The position numbers and the translations under genes were made by a program. 56,223 nt of DNA from a bacterium (GTDB lineage: Bacteria > Patescibacteriota > Minisyncoccia > UBA6257 > 2-01-FULL-56-20), in the NCBI GenBank assembly GCA_021827685.1, contig JAKAUM010000003.1, positions 1 to 56,223 on the forward strand. Reading direction: 5' to 3'. The notes beneath the pieces are model-generated. The model saw only the letters and a program-made list of their open reading frames with translations, had not been told where the DNA came from and searched no databases. The first letter of the stretch is position 1; each line of letters opens with the position of its first letter. Below, piece by piece: positions 14,969 to 23,924 of the stretch.

Positions 14969-15985
14969 TCAAGCCCCCTGCTGCCGCCCCTCCTCTTTTT
15001 TCTCGCGGACGAATTTTTTCCATGAATCGGTCACGATGCCGCCGACGACGGCGAGCTCCGCTTTGATCGGCGGGTGAGGATCGTAATTCTCCAATTTCAC
15101 GAGCTCCGGCGCGAAATCGTCTATGGTTTTCAAGGCGGGATCCAGCGTCACAGCGGGGAGCGGGCGCGGTGTGCGGGAGAGCTGTTCTTTCATTGCGCCG
15201 ATATGGTTCTCGTAAACGTGGACGTCGCCGAAGGTATGCACGAATTCGCCGGGTTCGTTGCCGGTCGCGCGGGCGAGGACCATCGTGAGGAGCGCGTAGC
15301 TTGCGATGTTGAAGGGCACGCCGAGGAAGATATCCGCCGAGCGCTGATAGAGCTGGAGCGAAAGACGGCCGTTTTTAACGTTCGCTTGGTACATATTGTG
15401 GCAAATGGGGAACCGCGCGGCCTCGTCGGGCAGAGCCATCTCATAGAGGTACTCCGGGTTCCATGAAGTGACGAGCGCATTATGCGCGTCGGGATCTTTA
15501 ATCAGGTCGTTTACGATCCATCGAACCTGGTCGATCGCACGGCCGTCTTTCGCGGGCCAGCGGCGCCAGAATTCGCCGTAAATGTGCCGGAGCTCGCCGT
15601 GTTCTTTCGCGAATTCCGCGTCCGCCGCGATCTTCGCGACAAACTGCTCTTTCGTCATTTCCGGCGCTGCGCCCTTATCTATCTTCTCGCGGTAAATGCG
15701 GTAGGGGTAGTCGTCCCAGATATGGACGCCGCGATCCACGAGATATTTGATGTTGGATTGCCCGGAGAGGAACCACGCGAGTTCGCAGACGATTCCTTTC
15801 CAATAGACCTTCTTCGTCGTGAGGAGCGGGAATCCGCCCGTAAGGTCGAACCGGATTTGGCGGCCGAATAGGCTATACGTACGGTCTCCGGTCCCCTTGT
15901 CCTCCTGTTTTACCCCGTGCTCGAGGATCTCGCGGGCGAGGTCGAGATACTGGTATTCGGGATGCCTGCGGGCGGGTTCGGGCAC
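14969..15985 (-). CDS. thyA: Thymidylate synthase ThyA
   Basis: 338 aa; converts dUMP to dTMP with methylene-tetrahydrofolate. The substrate loop (DRTYSLFGRQIRFDL, FPLLTTKKVYWKGIVCELAW), the catalytic Cys in FPICHNMYQ, the phosphate-binding QRSADIFLGVPFNIASYALL and the C-terminal block are all present. The insertion DKGAAPEMTKEQFVAKIAAD is within the range of longer ThyA forms. It sits 4 nt downstream of the second CYTH gene in a dcd-CYTH-thyA series on the minus strand, which joins dUTP supply to dTMP synthesis. Confidence 0.96.
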   Translation of the reverse strand: MPEPARRHPEYQYLDLAREILEHGVKQEDKGTGDRTYSLFGRQIRFDLTGGFPLLTTKKVYWKGIVCELAWFLSGQSNIKYLVDRGVHIWDDYPYRIYREKIDKGAAPEMTKEQFVAKIAADAEFAKEHGELRHIYGEFWRRWPAKDGRAIDQVRWIVNDLIKDPDAHNALVTSWNPEYLYEMALPDEAARFPICHNMYQANVKNGRLSLQLYQRSADIFLGVPFNIASYALLTMVLARATGNEPGEFVHTFGDVHVYENHIGAMKEQLSRTPRPLPAVTLDPALKTIDDFAPELVKLENYDPHPPIKAELAVVGGIVTDSWKKFVREKKEEGRQQGA

Positions 15986-15989
15986 TGGT

Positions 15990-16652
15990 TTATTGCACGG
16001 TAAATGTTTTTTCCGTGCCGTAATAGTCGCGCCAGTGGGCGTTATAAAAATCGAACATGCGCGCGAGGCGGTTCTGCGGGAGCTCTTCGATGCCGAGTTC
16101 GGCCATAAGCGCGCGCAGTTCGGCTTTCGCCGCTTCCGCGCGAGATCCGTCGGATTCTATTTTCTCGAATTCGGCGAGGTAGCCGTAGCCGGCATTCCTG
16201 TCAATCGTAACATTGGTTCCCTTGAACCTGAATTCCTTGCGCTCGCGCGACCATTTTGCCTGGCAGGAAAAGCCCGCCTTTTCGATTTCCCCGTCCAATT
16301 TCTCTATCGGCATTTCCGATTCTGCTTCGAGTTCGCGCCGTGCCGTGCCGTTCGCGCTCGTCGTGTCGTCGATTGCCGCCTTGAGGACGAGAAGCACCCT
16401 GCCGTCCGCATCGCGCGTCCGGAGCGAGGCGTTTCCGGCTTTTCCGGCAAGGTCGAGGAACGCCGCGCGCGTCTCGGCGTCTTTTATAAGCGGCGCGAGC
16501 GCCGCGAGGTCGCCCTTGCCTTCGAAATAATGGTTCAGCTGGCGGTGCGCGCCGAGCGTTTCGAGCTGCGGATCGAGCTCGCGCATCCGCGCCTCAAGGC
16601 GCTCCGCGCTTTCGGGGCCGCCGAGCAGAGATTTGATTTCAATTTCATACAT
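15990..16652 (-). CDS. CYTH-domain protein, second copy
   Basis: 220 aa. ExExK at the very N-terminus (YEIEIKS), then basic and acidic strands LRTRDADGRVLLVLKA, SRERKEFRFKG, VTIDRNAGYGYLAEFEKIE typical of class IV cyclase / thiamine-triphosphatase-like proteins. Closest in layout to the CyaB group. Starts within the last 8 nt of dcd and ends 4 nt before thyA, so it is embedded in the dTMP operon. The substrate is unknown; a link to nucleotide triphosphates is inferred from context. Confidence 0.85.
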   Translation of the reverse strand: MYEIEIKSLLGGPESAERLEARMRELDPQLETLGAHRQLNHYFEGKGDLAALAPLIKDAETRAAFLDLAGKAGNASLRTRDADGRVLLVLKAAIDDTTSANGTARRELEAESEMPIEKLDGEIEKAGFSCQAKWSRERKEFRFKGTNVTIDRNAGYGYLAEFEKIESDGSRAEAAKAELRALMAELGIEELPQNRLARMFDFYNAHWRDYYGTEKTFTVQ

Positions 16653-17244
16653 GGTCTTTTCCCCGCGGCCCGCGCGCGATTTCCTCGGACAGTTTGGAGG
16701 CGAGAGGATTTTCCTGGCCGGCGTATTTATTATCCTTTTTCAGATGGTACGGAGTTTCCACCCTGCTTGAAACTTCTTCGAACGTGAAGGCGCAGACGCG
16801 CATGCCGGGATAGAGGAGCACGGGTACGACCCCCAGGTTGCCGAGCTCCATGACCGGCTTGCCGCGCCAGCCGGGATCAAAGACGGACGCGGTGCCGTGG
16901 ACGATGATGCCGAGACGGCCGAGGGAGCTTCTCCCTTCGATGCGGCCGACGAGGTCGTCCGCGATTTCGAGCCATTCGAGCGTCGTCGCGAGCACAAGGT
17001 CGCGCGGCTGGAGGACGAGGGGGTCGTCTTCCGTGATCGTAATGCATTCCATCATTTTCTCCGCGTTCTGCGGGTCGCGGAGGTCGATATGGGAAACCTT
17101 CGAATGGCGGAATATCTTTACTTCGCTTCCCATCCGGAGGTCGAGCGAGCAGGAGCCGAGCTGGGTTGCGAAGTCGGGCGCGGGATCGAGTTTTATGCGG
17201 CCCTCGGCGATGGCTTTCTTGATGTCCCGGTCAGAGAGAATCAT
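16645..17244 (-). CDS. dcd: dCTP deaminase
   Basis: 199 aa; deaminates dCTP to dUTP, the precursor of dUMP for ThyA. N-terminal MILSDRDIKKAIAEGRI, then GSCSLDLRMG, the active-site block GRSSLGRLGIIVHGTASVFD with PGWRGKPVMELGN, and the C-terminal lid. The reading frame extends far upstream but the family start is at 17244, with TTGTCC-17-TACAAT at 17282-17254 and 9 nt to the ATG. First gene of dcd-CYTH-thyA. Confidence 0.95.
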   Translation of the reverse strand: MILSDRDIKKAIAEGRIKLDPAPDFATQLGSCSLDLRMGSEVKIFRHSKVSHIDLRDPQNAEKMMECITITEDDPLVLQPRDLVLATTLEWLEIADDLVGRIEGRSSLGRLGIIVHGTASVFDPGWRGKPVMELGNLGVVPVLLYPGMRVCAFTFEEVSSRVETPYHLKKDNKYAGQENPLASKLSEEIARGPRGKDHV

Positions 17245-17439
17245 AGTAGAAGAATTGTATCGTGGTCGGCGCGCATGGACAATCCGCGCTGTGGACAGGC
17301 GTGGGTATTGCCGGTGGACGGGGTGTGGATTCCGCAAGGATTTTCTGTCCCCTCCGCCAGCGGCCCGTCTTCCCCGCGCGCGGGTTGTCCGCGTCGCGCG
17401 GGGATTTTCGGGGCGTGGTATGATGTGTCGCATAAAGCG

Positions 17440-18702
17440 ATGATTCTGTCCAATCTCCAGGAAAACGACCGCGAGGTCTATGAAATCATAAAGCGCGAAG
17501 AAAAGCGCCAGGAGGAAGGCATCGAGCTCATCGCAAGCGAAAACTATGTCTCGCGCGCCGTCCTTGAAGCCATGGGGTCGGTCCTTACAAATAAATACAG
17601 CGAGGGGTATCCGGGCAAGCGGTATTACGGCGGGAACGGGGTTATTGACGACGCGGAAAATCTTGCGATCTCGCGCGCAAAAGAGCTTTTCGGCGCGGAG
17701 CACGTGAACGTACAGCCCCTTTCGGGATCGCCCGCCAACCTTGCAGTATACATGGCGCTCCTGAATCCCGGCGACAAGGTGCTCGGATTTTCCCTCGACC
17801 AAGGAGGCCACCTTTCCCACGGCCATCCTTTGAACTTTTCGGGAAAGCTCTATTCGATCATCCCGTATTTCACGAAGCGGGATACCGAGACGATCGATAT
17901 GGACGAGGTGGAGGCGATCGCGCTCCGCGAACGGCCGAAGATGATTCTTGCGGGATTCTCGGCGTATTCGCGTTCGCTCGACTGGAAGCGCTTCCGCGCG
18001 ATCGCCGACAAGGCGGGCGCGTTCCTCTTCGCCGACATCGCCCACATTGCGGGCCTTATCGCCGGGAAACAGCTCGAGAACCCATTGCCCTTTTGCGACG
18101 TCGTTTCAACGACGACCCATAAGACGCTCCGCGGTCCCCGCGGCGCCATTATTATGTGCAAGGAAAAATTCGCCGCGGCAATCGACCGCGCGGTGTTCCC
18201 CGGCGTGCAGGGCGGCCCGCACGATCATGCGAACGCGGCGAAGGCGGTGGCGTTCGGAGAGGCGTTGAAGCCGGAATTCGCGGAATATTCTAGGCGGACC
18301 ATCGCGAACGCGCGCGCGCTCGCGGCGGCGCTCGCGGCGAAGGGGTATCGGGTCGTCTCGGGAGGAACCGACAACCACCTTATGCTCGTCGATGTGTTCG
18401 GCAGCAAGGGGATCACGGGCAAGGAGGCGGAGGCGGCGCTTGAGCGCGCAGGGATTTCCGTAAATAAAAATATGATCCCGTTCGATTCCAGGAAGCCGCT
18501 TGATCCGTCGGGAATCCGGCTTGGGACGCCCGCGCTGACTACGCGCGGATGCGGAGAAACCGACATGGGCGCCGTCGCGGACATTATCGATGAAGCGCTC
18601 CAAAACCGCGCGGATGAAGCGCGTCTCGCCGCCACCGCGGAGAAGGTGAGGGAATTCGCCCTCCGGTTTCCGGTACCCGGAATCGATGAGCATGGTGATT
18701 GA
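17440..18702 (+). CDS. glyA: Serine hydroxymethyltransferase
   Basis: 420 aa PLP enzyme that interconverts serine and glycine and makes methylene-tetrahydrofolate. Seen: IELIASENYVSRAVLEAMGS, NKYSEGYPGKRYYGGN, the PLP lysine in STTTHKTLRGPRGAI, and the C-terminal GIRLGTPALTTRG. The start at 17440 matches the family; TATGAT at 17419-17424 is 15 nt before it. Divergent from dcd across about 195 bp, and its 3' end overlaps folD by 17 nt. Confidence 0.97.
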   Translation: MILSNLQENDREVYEIIKREEKRQEEGIELIASENYVSRAVLEAMGSVLTNKYSEGYPGKRYYGGNGVIDDAENLAISRAKELFGAEHVNVQPLSGSPANLAVYMALLNPGDKVLGFSLDQGGHLSHGHPLNFSGKLYSIIPYFTKRDTETIDMDEVEAIALRERPKMILAGFSAYSRSLDWKRFRAIADKAGAFLFADIAHIAGLIAGKQLENPLPFCDVVSTTTHKTLRGPRGAIIMCKEKFAAAIDRAVFPGVQGGPHDHANAAKAVAFGEALKPEFAEYSRRTIANARALAAALAAKGYRVVSGGTDNHLMLVDVFGSKGITGKEAEAALERAGISVNKNMIPFDSRKPLDPSGIRLGTPALTTRGCGETDMGAVADIIDEALQNRADEARLAATAEKVREFALRFPVPGIDEHGD

Positions 18703-19522
18703 CGGGAAAACGATTGCGGAAGGGATAAAGGAACGCCTCCGCCGCCTGCCGAAGCCGGAGAGATTCCTCGGCGCCGCGCTCGTGGGCGGCGATCCTGCGT
18801 CGCTTAACTTCTTGAAACAGAAAGAGCGGGTGGCGCGGGAGCTCGGCATCGAATTCCGCCTTTACGAATTGCCGCCCGCAATCTCGACGGATGGATTGCG
18901 CGCGGAGATCGGACGGCTGGCGCGGCCGAAAAACTGCGGCGGGTTCATCGTCCAACTCCCCCTGCCTCCGGAAATAAACCGGCATTACGCGCTGAACGCC
19001 ATCCCTAAAGAGAAGGATGTGGATTTTCTAAGCGAGCCGGCGCTCGGCGCGTTCTATACCGGCCGCAGTCCGGCCGTCCCGCCGTCCGCCGCGGCCGTAG
19101 AGGAGATTCTAAAACTCGAAGAGCGCGACTTGCGGGATCTTACAGTGGTCATGGCGGGTGCGGGATTCCTCGTCGGGAGGCCCGTCGGGTTTTGGCTCCA
19201 AAATCGCGTGGGAGAGCTCGTGGTTCTTGACCGCAGCGTGAATGATTTTCATAAGCGGCTCGCGGGCGCGGACATCGTGGTGAGCGGAACGGGCCATCCG
19301 AAGCTTTTCGGCGCGGAACACCTGAAAGAGGGCGCCCTGGTTATCGATTTCGGTTTCAGCCGCGGGGCGGGCGGAGAGATTTCCGGCGACTTCGATCCTG
19401 CGGGCGCCGAGGCCAAGGGCATCCGCTACACGCCGACGCCGGGAGGCACCGGTCCGATACTCGTCGCAAAACTGTACGAAAATTTTTACGTCCTGAACGG
19501 CGCTATGCCCGCGGAGTCTTAA
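18686..19522 (+). CDS. folD: FolD methylene-tetrahydrofolate dehydrogenase/cyclohydrolase
   Basis: 278 aa. Family marks: VGGDPASLNFLKQKERVAREL with the catalytic Lys region, GGFIVQLPLPPEIN, KEKDVDFLSE (the family usually has Gly after DVD), and the NADP-binding VVMAGAGFLVGRPVGFWL. C-terminal YTPTPGGTGPILVAKLYEN closes the fold. It links methylene- and formyl-tetrahydrofolate. The ATG at 18686 lies inside the end of glyA; a second ATG two codons later is possible. Probably translationally coupled to glyA. Confidence 0.95.
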   Translation: MSMVIDGKTIAEGIKERLRRLPKPERFLGAALVGGDPASLNFLKQKERVARELGIEFRLYELPPAISTDGLRAEIGRLARPKNCGGFIVQLPLPPEINRHYALNAIPKEKDVDFLSEPALGAFYTGRSPAVPPSAAAVEEILKLEERDLRDLTVVMAGAGFLVGRPVGFWLQNRVGELVVLDRSVNDFHKRLAGADIVVSGTGHPKLFGAEHLKEGALVIDFGFSRGAGGEISGDFDPAGAEAKGIRYTPTPGGTGPILVAKLYENFYVLNGAMPAES

Positions 19523-19591
19523 GCCGGGGCGGCGGGGTGGACTGGCACTCCGCGCCGTATGCAGAGAGAAGGGATATAACAGTGTCCGCTG

Positions 19592-19663
19592 TGCGCGCTG
19601 AGGGAATCGGACCCCCGACCTGCTCGGTGTAAACGAGTCGCTCTGCCACTGAGCTAAGCGCGC
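19592..19663 (-). tRNA. tRNA-Val(UAC)
   Basis: Minus-strand cloverleaf: acceptor GCGCGCT/AGCGCGC, loop TTTACAC with anticodon TAC, T-stem GGGGG/CCCTC with one G-U pair, discriminator A, no CCA. The outermost anticodon-stem pair is an A-C mismatch, so the stem is effectively 4 bp. Confidence 0.92.
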
Positions 19664-19737
19664 CGTTGTCCACATCTTAACCGTAGCGGATAGTTTTGCA
19701 AGTTCTATAATAAAAGAGCAGTTATCGGGAGGGAACC

Positions 19738-20265
19738 TTGAGTTCATCGTATTATCATCAGCGGCACCACGCAAAGGTGACCGCCATGTGGCCGCCGCGC
19801 GCGGCGGCGAATGAAGAGGAGGCGCTCCGAAAAATATTCGGAACGCCTTCGCTGAAGCGCTCGTTGCGCCTCTGCGTGCGCCTCCGGCGCATGAAGGGGC
19901 GAGCGAGAGCAATAGCCCCGCCGGCGGGGTTGGTGAGAAAGAAGGTGGCAGGAAGGAACTACCACCATCTCACGCCCCGCGCCCGCCGAGGAGCCCCGTT
20001 TTACGGGGAAACCTCGCGGAATTTACTTTTAATCAAGAGGTGGCGCCATGTCGCATGGCATAAGGCGTTTCACCTTTTGACGTTAGAGGAAATCATCAAT
20101 TTCCTCACTTGCCGGCTCCGTGGTACTCCTGCACAGCTGCCCGTGGAAGCGAGTTATCGCATCCCGAACAGTTTGCAGAATGCACGGAAACGGCGCCGTC
20201 GCCAAGGACGGCGCGGTCAGCAAGGGTGGCGTTACGAGCGCCACTGTGCCGCCAGATTATTTTAA
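19738..20265 (+). CDS. Small HNH-like protein
   Basis: 175 aa, Arg-rich. The central block RNYHHLTPRARRG (residues 73-85), then NLLLIKRWRHVAWHKAF and LTLEEIINFL, resembles small Parcubacteria proteins with an HH...N...H arrangement like a reduced HNH nuclease fold; this is by memory of motif order, not a search. The start is a TTG with GGGAGGG 3 nt before it and TATAAT at 19706-19711. The N-terminal 60 residues and the basic C-terminal 40 are low-complexity, so the true ends are uncertain. Confidence 0.5.
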   Translation: MSSSYYHQRHHAKVTAMWPPRAAANEEEALRKIFGTPSLKRSLRLCVRLRRMKGRARAIAPPAGLVRKKVAGRNYHHLTPRARRGAPFYGETSRNLLLIKRWRHVAWHKAFHLLTLEEIINFLTCRLRGTPAQLPVEASYRIPNSLQNARKRRRRQGRRGQQGWRYERHCAARLF

Positions 20266-20270
20266 CGGCT

Positions 20271-20301
20271 GGCCCCGGACATGTTCCGGGGCCGCATTTT
20301 G
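20271..20301 (+). terminator. Rho-independent terminator
   Basis: 9-bp stem GGCCCCGGA (20271-20279) with TCCGGGGCC (20285-20293), 5-nt loop, then GCATTTTGTTCC. It ends the HNH-like gene 5 nt after its stop. The downstream T-rich stretch doubles as the -35 TTGTTC (20299-20304) for the response-regulator gene. Confidence 0.75.
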
Positions 20302-20336
20302 TTCCTGTTCAATTTTGGTGCTATAGTGGAGCCATC

Positions 20337-21041
20337 ATGCGCATCCTCGTCGTTGAAGACGACCGGGAGACGGCGTCCATTCTCAAGGCGTGCCTCGAGG
20401 CGGAATGCTACAGCGTTGACGTGGAGCACGACGGGGACAAGGGGTCGTACCGCGCGCGGACGAACCGGTACGATCTCATCCTTTTGGACAATATACTGCC
20501 GGGGAAGCACGGGCCGGAGATCTGCGCCGAACTCCGGCGGTATAAAATGGACGTGCCGGTGCTCATGCTCTCCGTACGCTCGGAAGTGGACGAGAAGGTA
20601 GGGGTTCTCGACTGCGGCGCGGACGACTATATGACCAAACCATATGCGTTCGCCGAAGTATCGGCGCGGGTTCGGACGCTTTTGCGGAGGCCTGCGCGGC
20701 GGGAATCCGAAGAGCTCCGCGCGGGAGACGTAGTCCTCAATCGTTCGTCGTTTGCCGTATCTTGCGCCGGCCGCCCGGCGCGCCTCACCCCGAAGGAGTT
20801 TTCGATACTGGAGTATTTAATGAAGCACAGGGGCCGCGCAGTGTCCCGCGCGGAACTTTTAGAACACGCGTGGGACGGCGAAGCCGATCCATTTTCAAAT
20901 ACCGTGGAAGCCCACCTCTGGAGCCTGCGGAAAAAAATCGGTGGGGCGCGGGGGCGGGATCGCGCGGCGGACGCCGCCGCGCCGGCGGGATTGATCCGCA
21001 CCATCCCCGGCCGGGGCTATATGATCTCCGATGCCGGCTGA
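20337..21041 (+). CDS. OmpR/PhoB-family response regulator
   Basis: 234 aa. Receiver domain with acidic pair E7-D8-D9, phosphorylation site Asp51 (LILLDNILPG) and Lys101 (MTKPYAF), then a winged-helix DNA-binding domain (RLTPKEFSILEYLMKHRG, SNTVEAHLWSLRKKIG, GLIRTIPGRGYMI). TTGTTC-17-TATAGT with 9 nt to the ATG supplies the promoter. Ends 11 nt inside the kinase gene. The regulon is unknown. Confidence 0.95.
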   Translation: MRILVVEDDRETASILKACLEAECYSVDVEHDGDKGSYRARTNRYDLILLDNILPGKHGPEICAELRRYKMDVPVLMLSVRSEVDEKVGVLDCGADDYMTKPYAFAEVSARVRTLLRRPARRESEELRAGDVVLNRSSFAVSCAGRPARLTPKEFSILEYLMKHRGRAVSRAELLEHAWDGEADPFSNTVEAHLWSLRKKIGGARGRDRAADAAAPAGLIRTIPGRGYMISDAG

Positions 21042-22353
21042 TACGGCAATCGGCGGACAGGACGCGCGCGAACGGCTCTTAGAATTCGTCCTTCTTGGTT
21101 CCCTGGCGGCGCTCGCCGTTATCGATTGCTCAATCCTCTACTATTCCGCCGTCGACGGCGCGGCATACGGCGGCGTTTCATTCGCGGAATTTTCCGTTCT
21201 CCCGGCATTCTTCCTTTTTCTTTTCGTACTCGCGCGGCGCGGCCATCCAAAACTCGTATCATGGCTCCTCGTCGGCGCGTATTGCGCGGCCGTGGGCTAT
21301 GCCGCGTACGCATGGAATGCCGACCTCGAAACCACCGTGCTGAGCTTGGTACTCGTTACGCTTATCGCGGGCCTTCTCCTCGGCCCGCGATTCGGCGTTC
21401 TCACGACCGCGGCCACGGCCGCCTCGGTGGTTCCGATATGGTACGCGCAGTGGCACCATATAATCCCCGAATTCCAGGAGGACGGGCCGAACGCGATAAT
21501 CGCCATAGCTGCCGGCGGGTTGTACCTTCTCATCATCCTTGCGGCATGGTCGGCGAACCGCGGGACGGAGCGGTCGCTTTCGCGTGCGCTCCAATCGGAG
21601 GCGGAACTCAAGAACCGCCTCCGCGAGAGCGAGCTCGGGAAAATCGAACAACTATACCGCTTTGCGGAATTCGGCCGCCTCTCGTCGGGGCTTTTCCACG
21701 ATCTTCTGAACATCATGAACGCGCTCTCGCTCGGGGATGCGCGGCCGGACGGCGCGGCGCGCGGCGCGACAGAACGGGAAACAGCGCGCGAGACAAAAGA
21801 AAAAATGGACCGTGCCCTCAGGCTCAATGGGCGCGTCGAAAATTTCATGCGGGCGATCAGGCGACAGCTCGCGGGCGGCGGCGCAAGCGAGGATTTCTCG
21901 ATCGCCGAGGTGGTTGAGCAGGCCATGGGGCTTCTCTCCCACAAGGCGCAGGAAGCGCACGTGCGGATTTCTTTCGCGCACGACGTCCGCGACTCCCTGC
22001 AATGGCGCGGCAATCCGTTCAGATTCCATCAAGTCATAATGAACATCGCCGCGAACGCGATTGAGGCGTGCGAATTGGCGCCCCGCGGCGGCGCCCCGCG
22101 CACGGTGGAGATTTCCGCCCGCCGCCGCGGGGCGAAATTCGCGGTAACCGTACGCGACAACGGTTCGGGCATCGCGCCCCCGCTCCGCGTAAAAATATTC
22201 AATCCGTTTTTCACGACGAAGGGCCCCGCGCGCGGCATGGGACTCGGCCTCGCTATTACGAAACGCATCGTCGAGCGCGATCTCCGCGGCACGATTTCGG
22301 TCGAGAGCGAGGAAGGGAAAGGAACGGTCTTCACCGTGGAATTTCCCCGCTGA
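21031..22353 (+). CDS. Membrane sensor histidine kinase
   Basis: 440 aa. Six hydrophobic segments between about residues 16 and 172 with almost no external loop, so it probably senses a membrane or intramembrane signal. Phospho-acceptor His223 in SSGLFHDLLNIMNAL; then the ATPase domain with N box NIAANAIEA, G1 DNGSGIAPP, F box FNPFFTTKG and G2 GMGLGLAITKRI. The H box has FHDLLN in place of the usual HExxxP/T, as in several non-canonical kinases. Overlaps and pairs with the response regulator. Confidence 0.93.
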   Translation: MPADTAIGGQDARERLLEFVLLGSLAALAVIDCSILYYSAVDGAAYGGVSFAEFSVLPAFFLFLFVLARRGHPKLVSWLLVGAYCAAVGYAAYAWNADLETTVLSLVLVTLIAGLLLGPRFGVLTTAATAASVVPIWYAQWHHIIPEFQEDGPNAIIAIAAGGLYLLIILAAWSANRGTERSLSRALQSEAELKNRLRESELGKIEQLYRFAEFGRLSSGLFHDLLNIMNALSLGDARPDGAARGATERETARETKEKMDRALRLNGRVENFMRAIRRQLAGGGASEDFSIAEVVEQAMGLLSHKAQEAHVRISFAHDVRDSLQWRGNPFRFHQVIMNIAANAIEACELAPRGGAPRTVEISARRRGAKFAVTVRDNGSGIAPPLRVKIFNPFFTTKGPARGMGLGLAITKRIVERDLRGTISVESEEGKGTVFTVEFPR

Positions 22354-22474
22354 AGAAGTGCGCTTTGGATGTTGACACGGGGGCAAAAACAATTCATTCT
22401 AAGCGTGCGAATAATAGGACGGCGATTTCATAATTACGAAATAATTCTCGGACGCGCTTAATAAAGAAATCCCC

Positions 22475-23701
22475 ATGAATGATTGGGTAAATATTAGGAC
22501 GGACACTGACTTTACTGAATTAAGAGGGCAGTCTCCCCTTTTACAATGCTTATTGCGGCCCGACATCGACAAGGAACTTTTTAGACGCTTGCTCGCTCGA
22601 GGGGCGCCCGCCAATTTATCTTCGGACGAAGCGGGTCGCATTGTTGCCGAAAAACTAAATAAGATTATCGAGTGGAGGGCAATGCTCGATGATAAATTTG
22701 TAGGTCGACAGGAAGACAGAATCTTTTGTTTGCTCTGCCTGGGGCATCTAATCTCGGCTCACTATTCCGGTAAGGCGCAATCCTTAGGTGCGATTGATTG
22801 GACGTTGATACGCTTGTCCAATGCCATAGCCGACAGAAAGCCCATTATTTTTACTTTTTGCTTCGGTGGGTATAAGTGCCATACTTCCCCATCGTATCCG
22901 GAGGTAGATTGGGCGGAGTTATTCAATCTGAATTATTTTGTCTCATACCTCTATCCGATTATCAAGGGATACCCGCATGGAGTCGAGATAGAATACGAGT
23001 CAGAAGAGGCATCTATCCAATTTAATAATGTTCCGCAAGAGCAAACCGATAGATACACGGCATCGTTCGGGAAGCTGCTGGAATACTATACGAGCAAATT
23101 ATTATCTAGGTACGGGCTACGTCTCGCGCTTAGGTTAGTAACCGCAAGGGGCCTTTATCCGGAAGGCGTGGATAAGCTTTATGAGCTGATGGATCAGAAG
23201 AAACCACATTACCGAAAACTTATTGACGGACTTCACGAAGCGGATAGAGATAAATGGCTTCAACGCGCCGCGTCTAATTATATGTGGGATCACGGGATCG
23301 TTAACCATGGTGATCTGTCTAAAATAGAACGAGATAAAATCGTAAGAGAAGCGCGCATCGACAACGAAGCCTTTTTAGATGCCGATTATACCTTGAGGGC
23401 GGGTTGGTTTGAGTATGCGTACAGGGTTCCCCTGGTCGGGACTTGGGGCCGGATGCCCAGCGCGCAGCCCTCCGATGGCTGGCTACATCTGAAATCTACC
23501 GCCGCATCCCTAGTGGATTTTTGGATCGGAACCGGCTTTCTAGAGGATATGGGTAACAAAAAATACCGTGAGACTATCCTATCGGAATCACAGATTGGAC
23601 ATCTTGGCAAAGATATATCCTATCTAGACAATACGGACCAGGAATTAAAACAAGTTTCCGCGAACTTCGATAAGGTTCCAGTGTTTAAGCGGAGGAGTTA
23701 G
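22475..23701 (+). CDS. Uncharacterised protein, possibly isonitrile-synthase-like
   Basis: 408 aa, AT-richer than its neighbours. The middle part, KPIIFTFCFGGYKCHTSPSY then PEVDWAELFNLNYFVSYLYP, YPHGVEIEYESEEASIQFNN and DRYTASFGKLLEY, follows the motif order of the PvcA/DIT1 family (Pro-Phe strand, Lys-Ser loop, PDxAE helix, YPxGxxxxxxSDG strand, later YxxxL), which makes isonitriles from Tyr or Trp. This is recognition by eye of distant order only. The C-terminal 170 residues are unlike that family. No partner oxygenase is adjacent. A possible TTGACA lies at 22371-22376. Confidence 0.7.
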   Translation: MNDWVNIRTDTDFTELRGQSPLLQCLLRPDIDKELFRRLLARGAPANLSSDEAGRIVAEKLNKIIEWRAMLDDKFVGRQEDRIFCLLCLGHLISAHYSGKAQSLGAIDWTLIRLSNAIADRKPIIFTFCFGGYKCHTSPSYPEVDWAELFNLNYFVSYLYPIIKGYPHGVEIEYESEEASIQFNNVPQEQTDRYTASFGKLLEYYTSKLLSRYGLRLALRLVTARGLYPEGVDKLYELMDQKKPHYRKLIDGLHEADRDKWLQRAASNYMWDHGIVNHGDLSKIERDKIVREARIDNEAFLDADYTLRAGWFEYAYRVPLVGTWGRMPSAQPSDGWLHLKSTAASLVDFWIGTGFLEDMGNKKYRETILSESQIGHLGKDISYLDNTDQELKQVSANFDKVPVFKRRS

Positions 23702-23843
23702 TTGCGTGAGGGATATTACTGAATATTCGTCGACACTCGCTATCGCGAAAGTCGTCGGTGTCGCTGAACCCTCGCCTCTATAATTTGACTATATTCCGCC
23801 AAACGGCAGAAGGGGAATCGGAGTCATTCGTGCAGTATTGGTG

Positions 23844-23915
23844 TACCCCCGGAGGGAATCGAACCCCCATCAAGACCTTAGAAGAGTCCTGCTTTATCCA
23901 TTAAGCTACGGGGGC
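23844..23915 (-). tRNA. tRNA-Arg(UCU)
   Basis: Minus-strand cloverleaf: acceptor GCCCCCG/CGGGGGT with a terminal G-U pair, loop CTTCTAA giving anticodon TCT, T-arm GGGGG TTCGATT CCCTC, discriminator A, no CCA. Confidence 0.92.
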
Positions 23916-23924
23916 GTCGGTGGC

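Noticed and set aside
17245-18045. N-terminal extension of the dcd frame
   Set aside because: The extension is antisense to glyA and unlike the family; the dCTP deaminase start at 17244 has a proper promoter.
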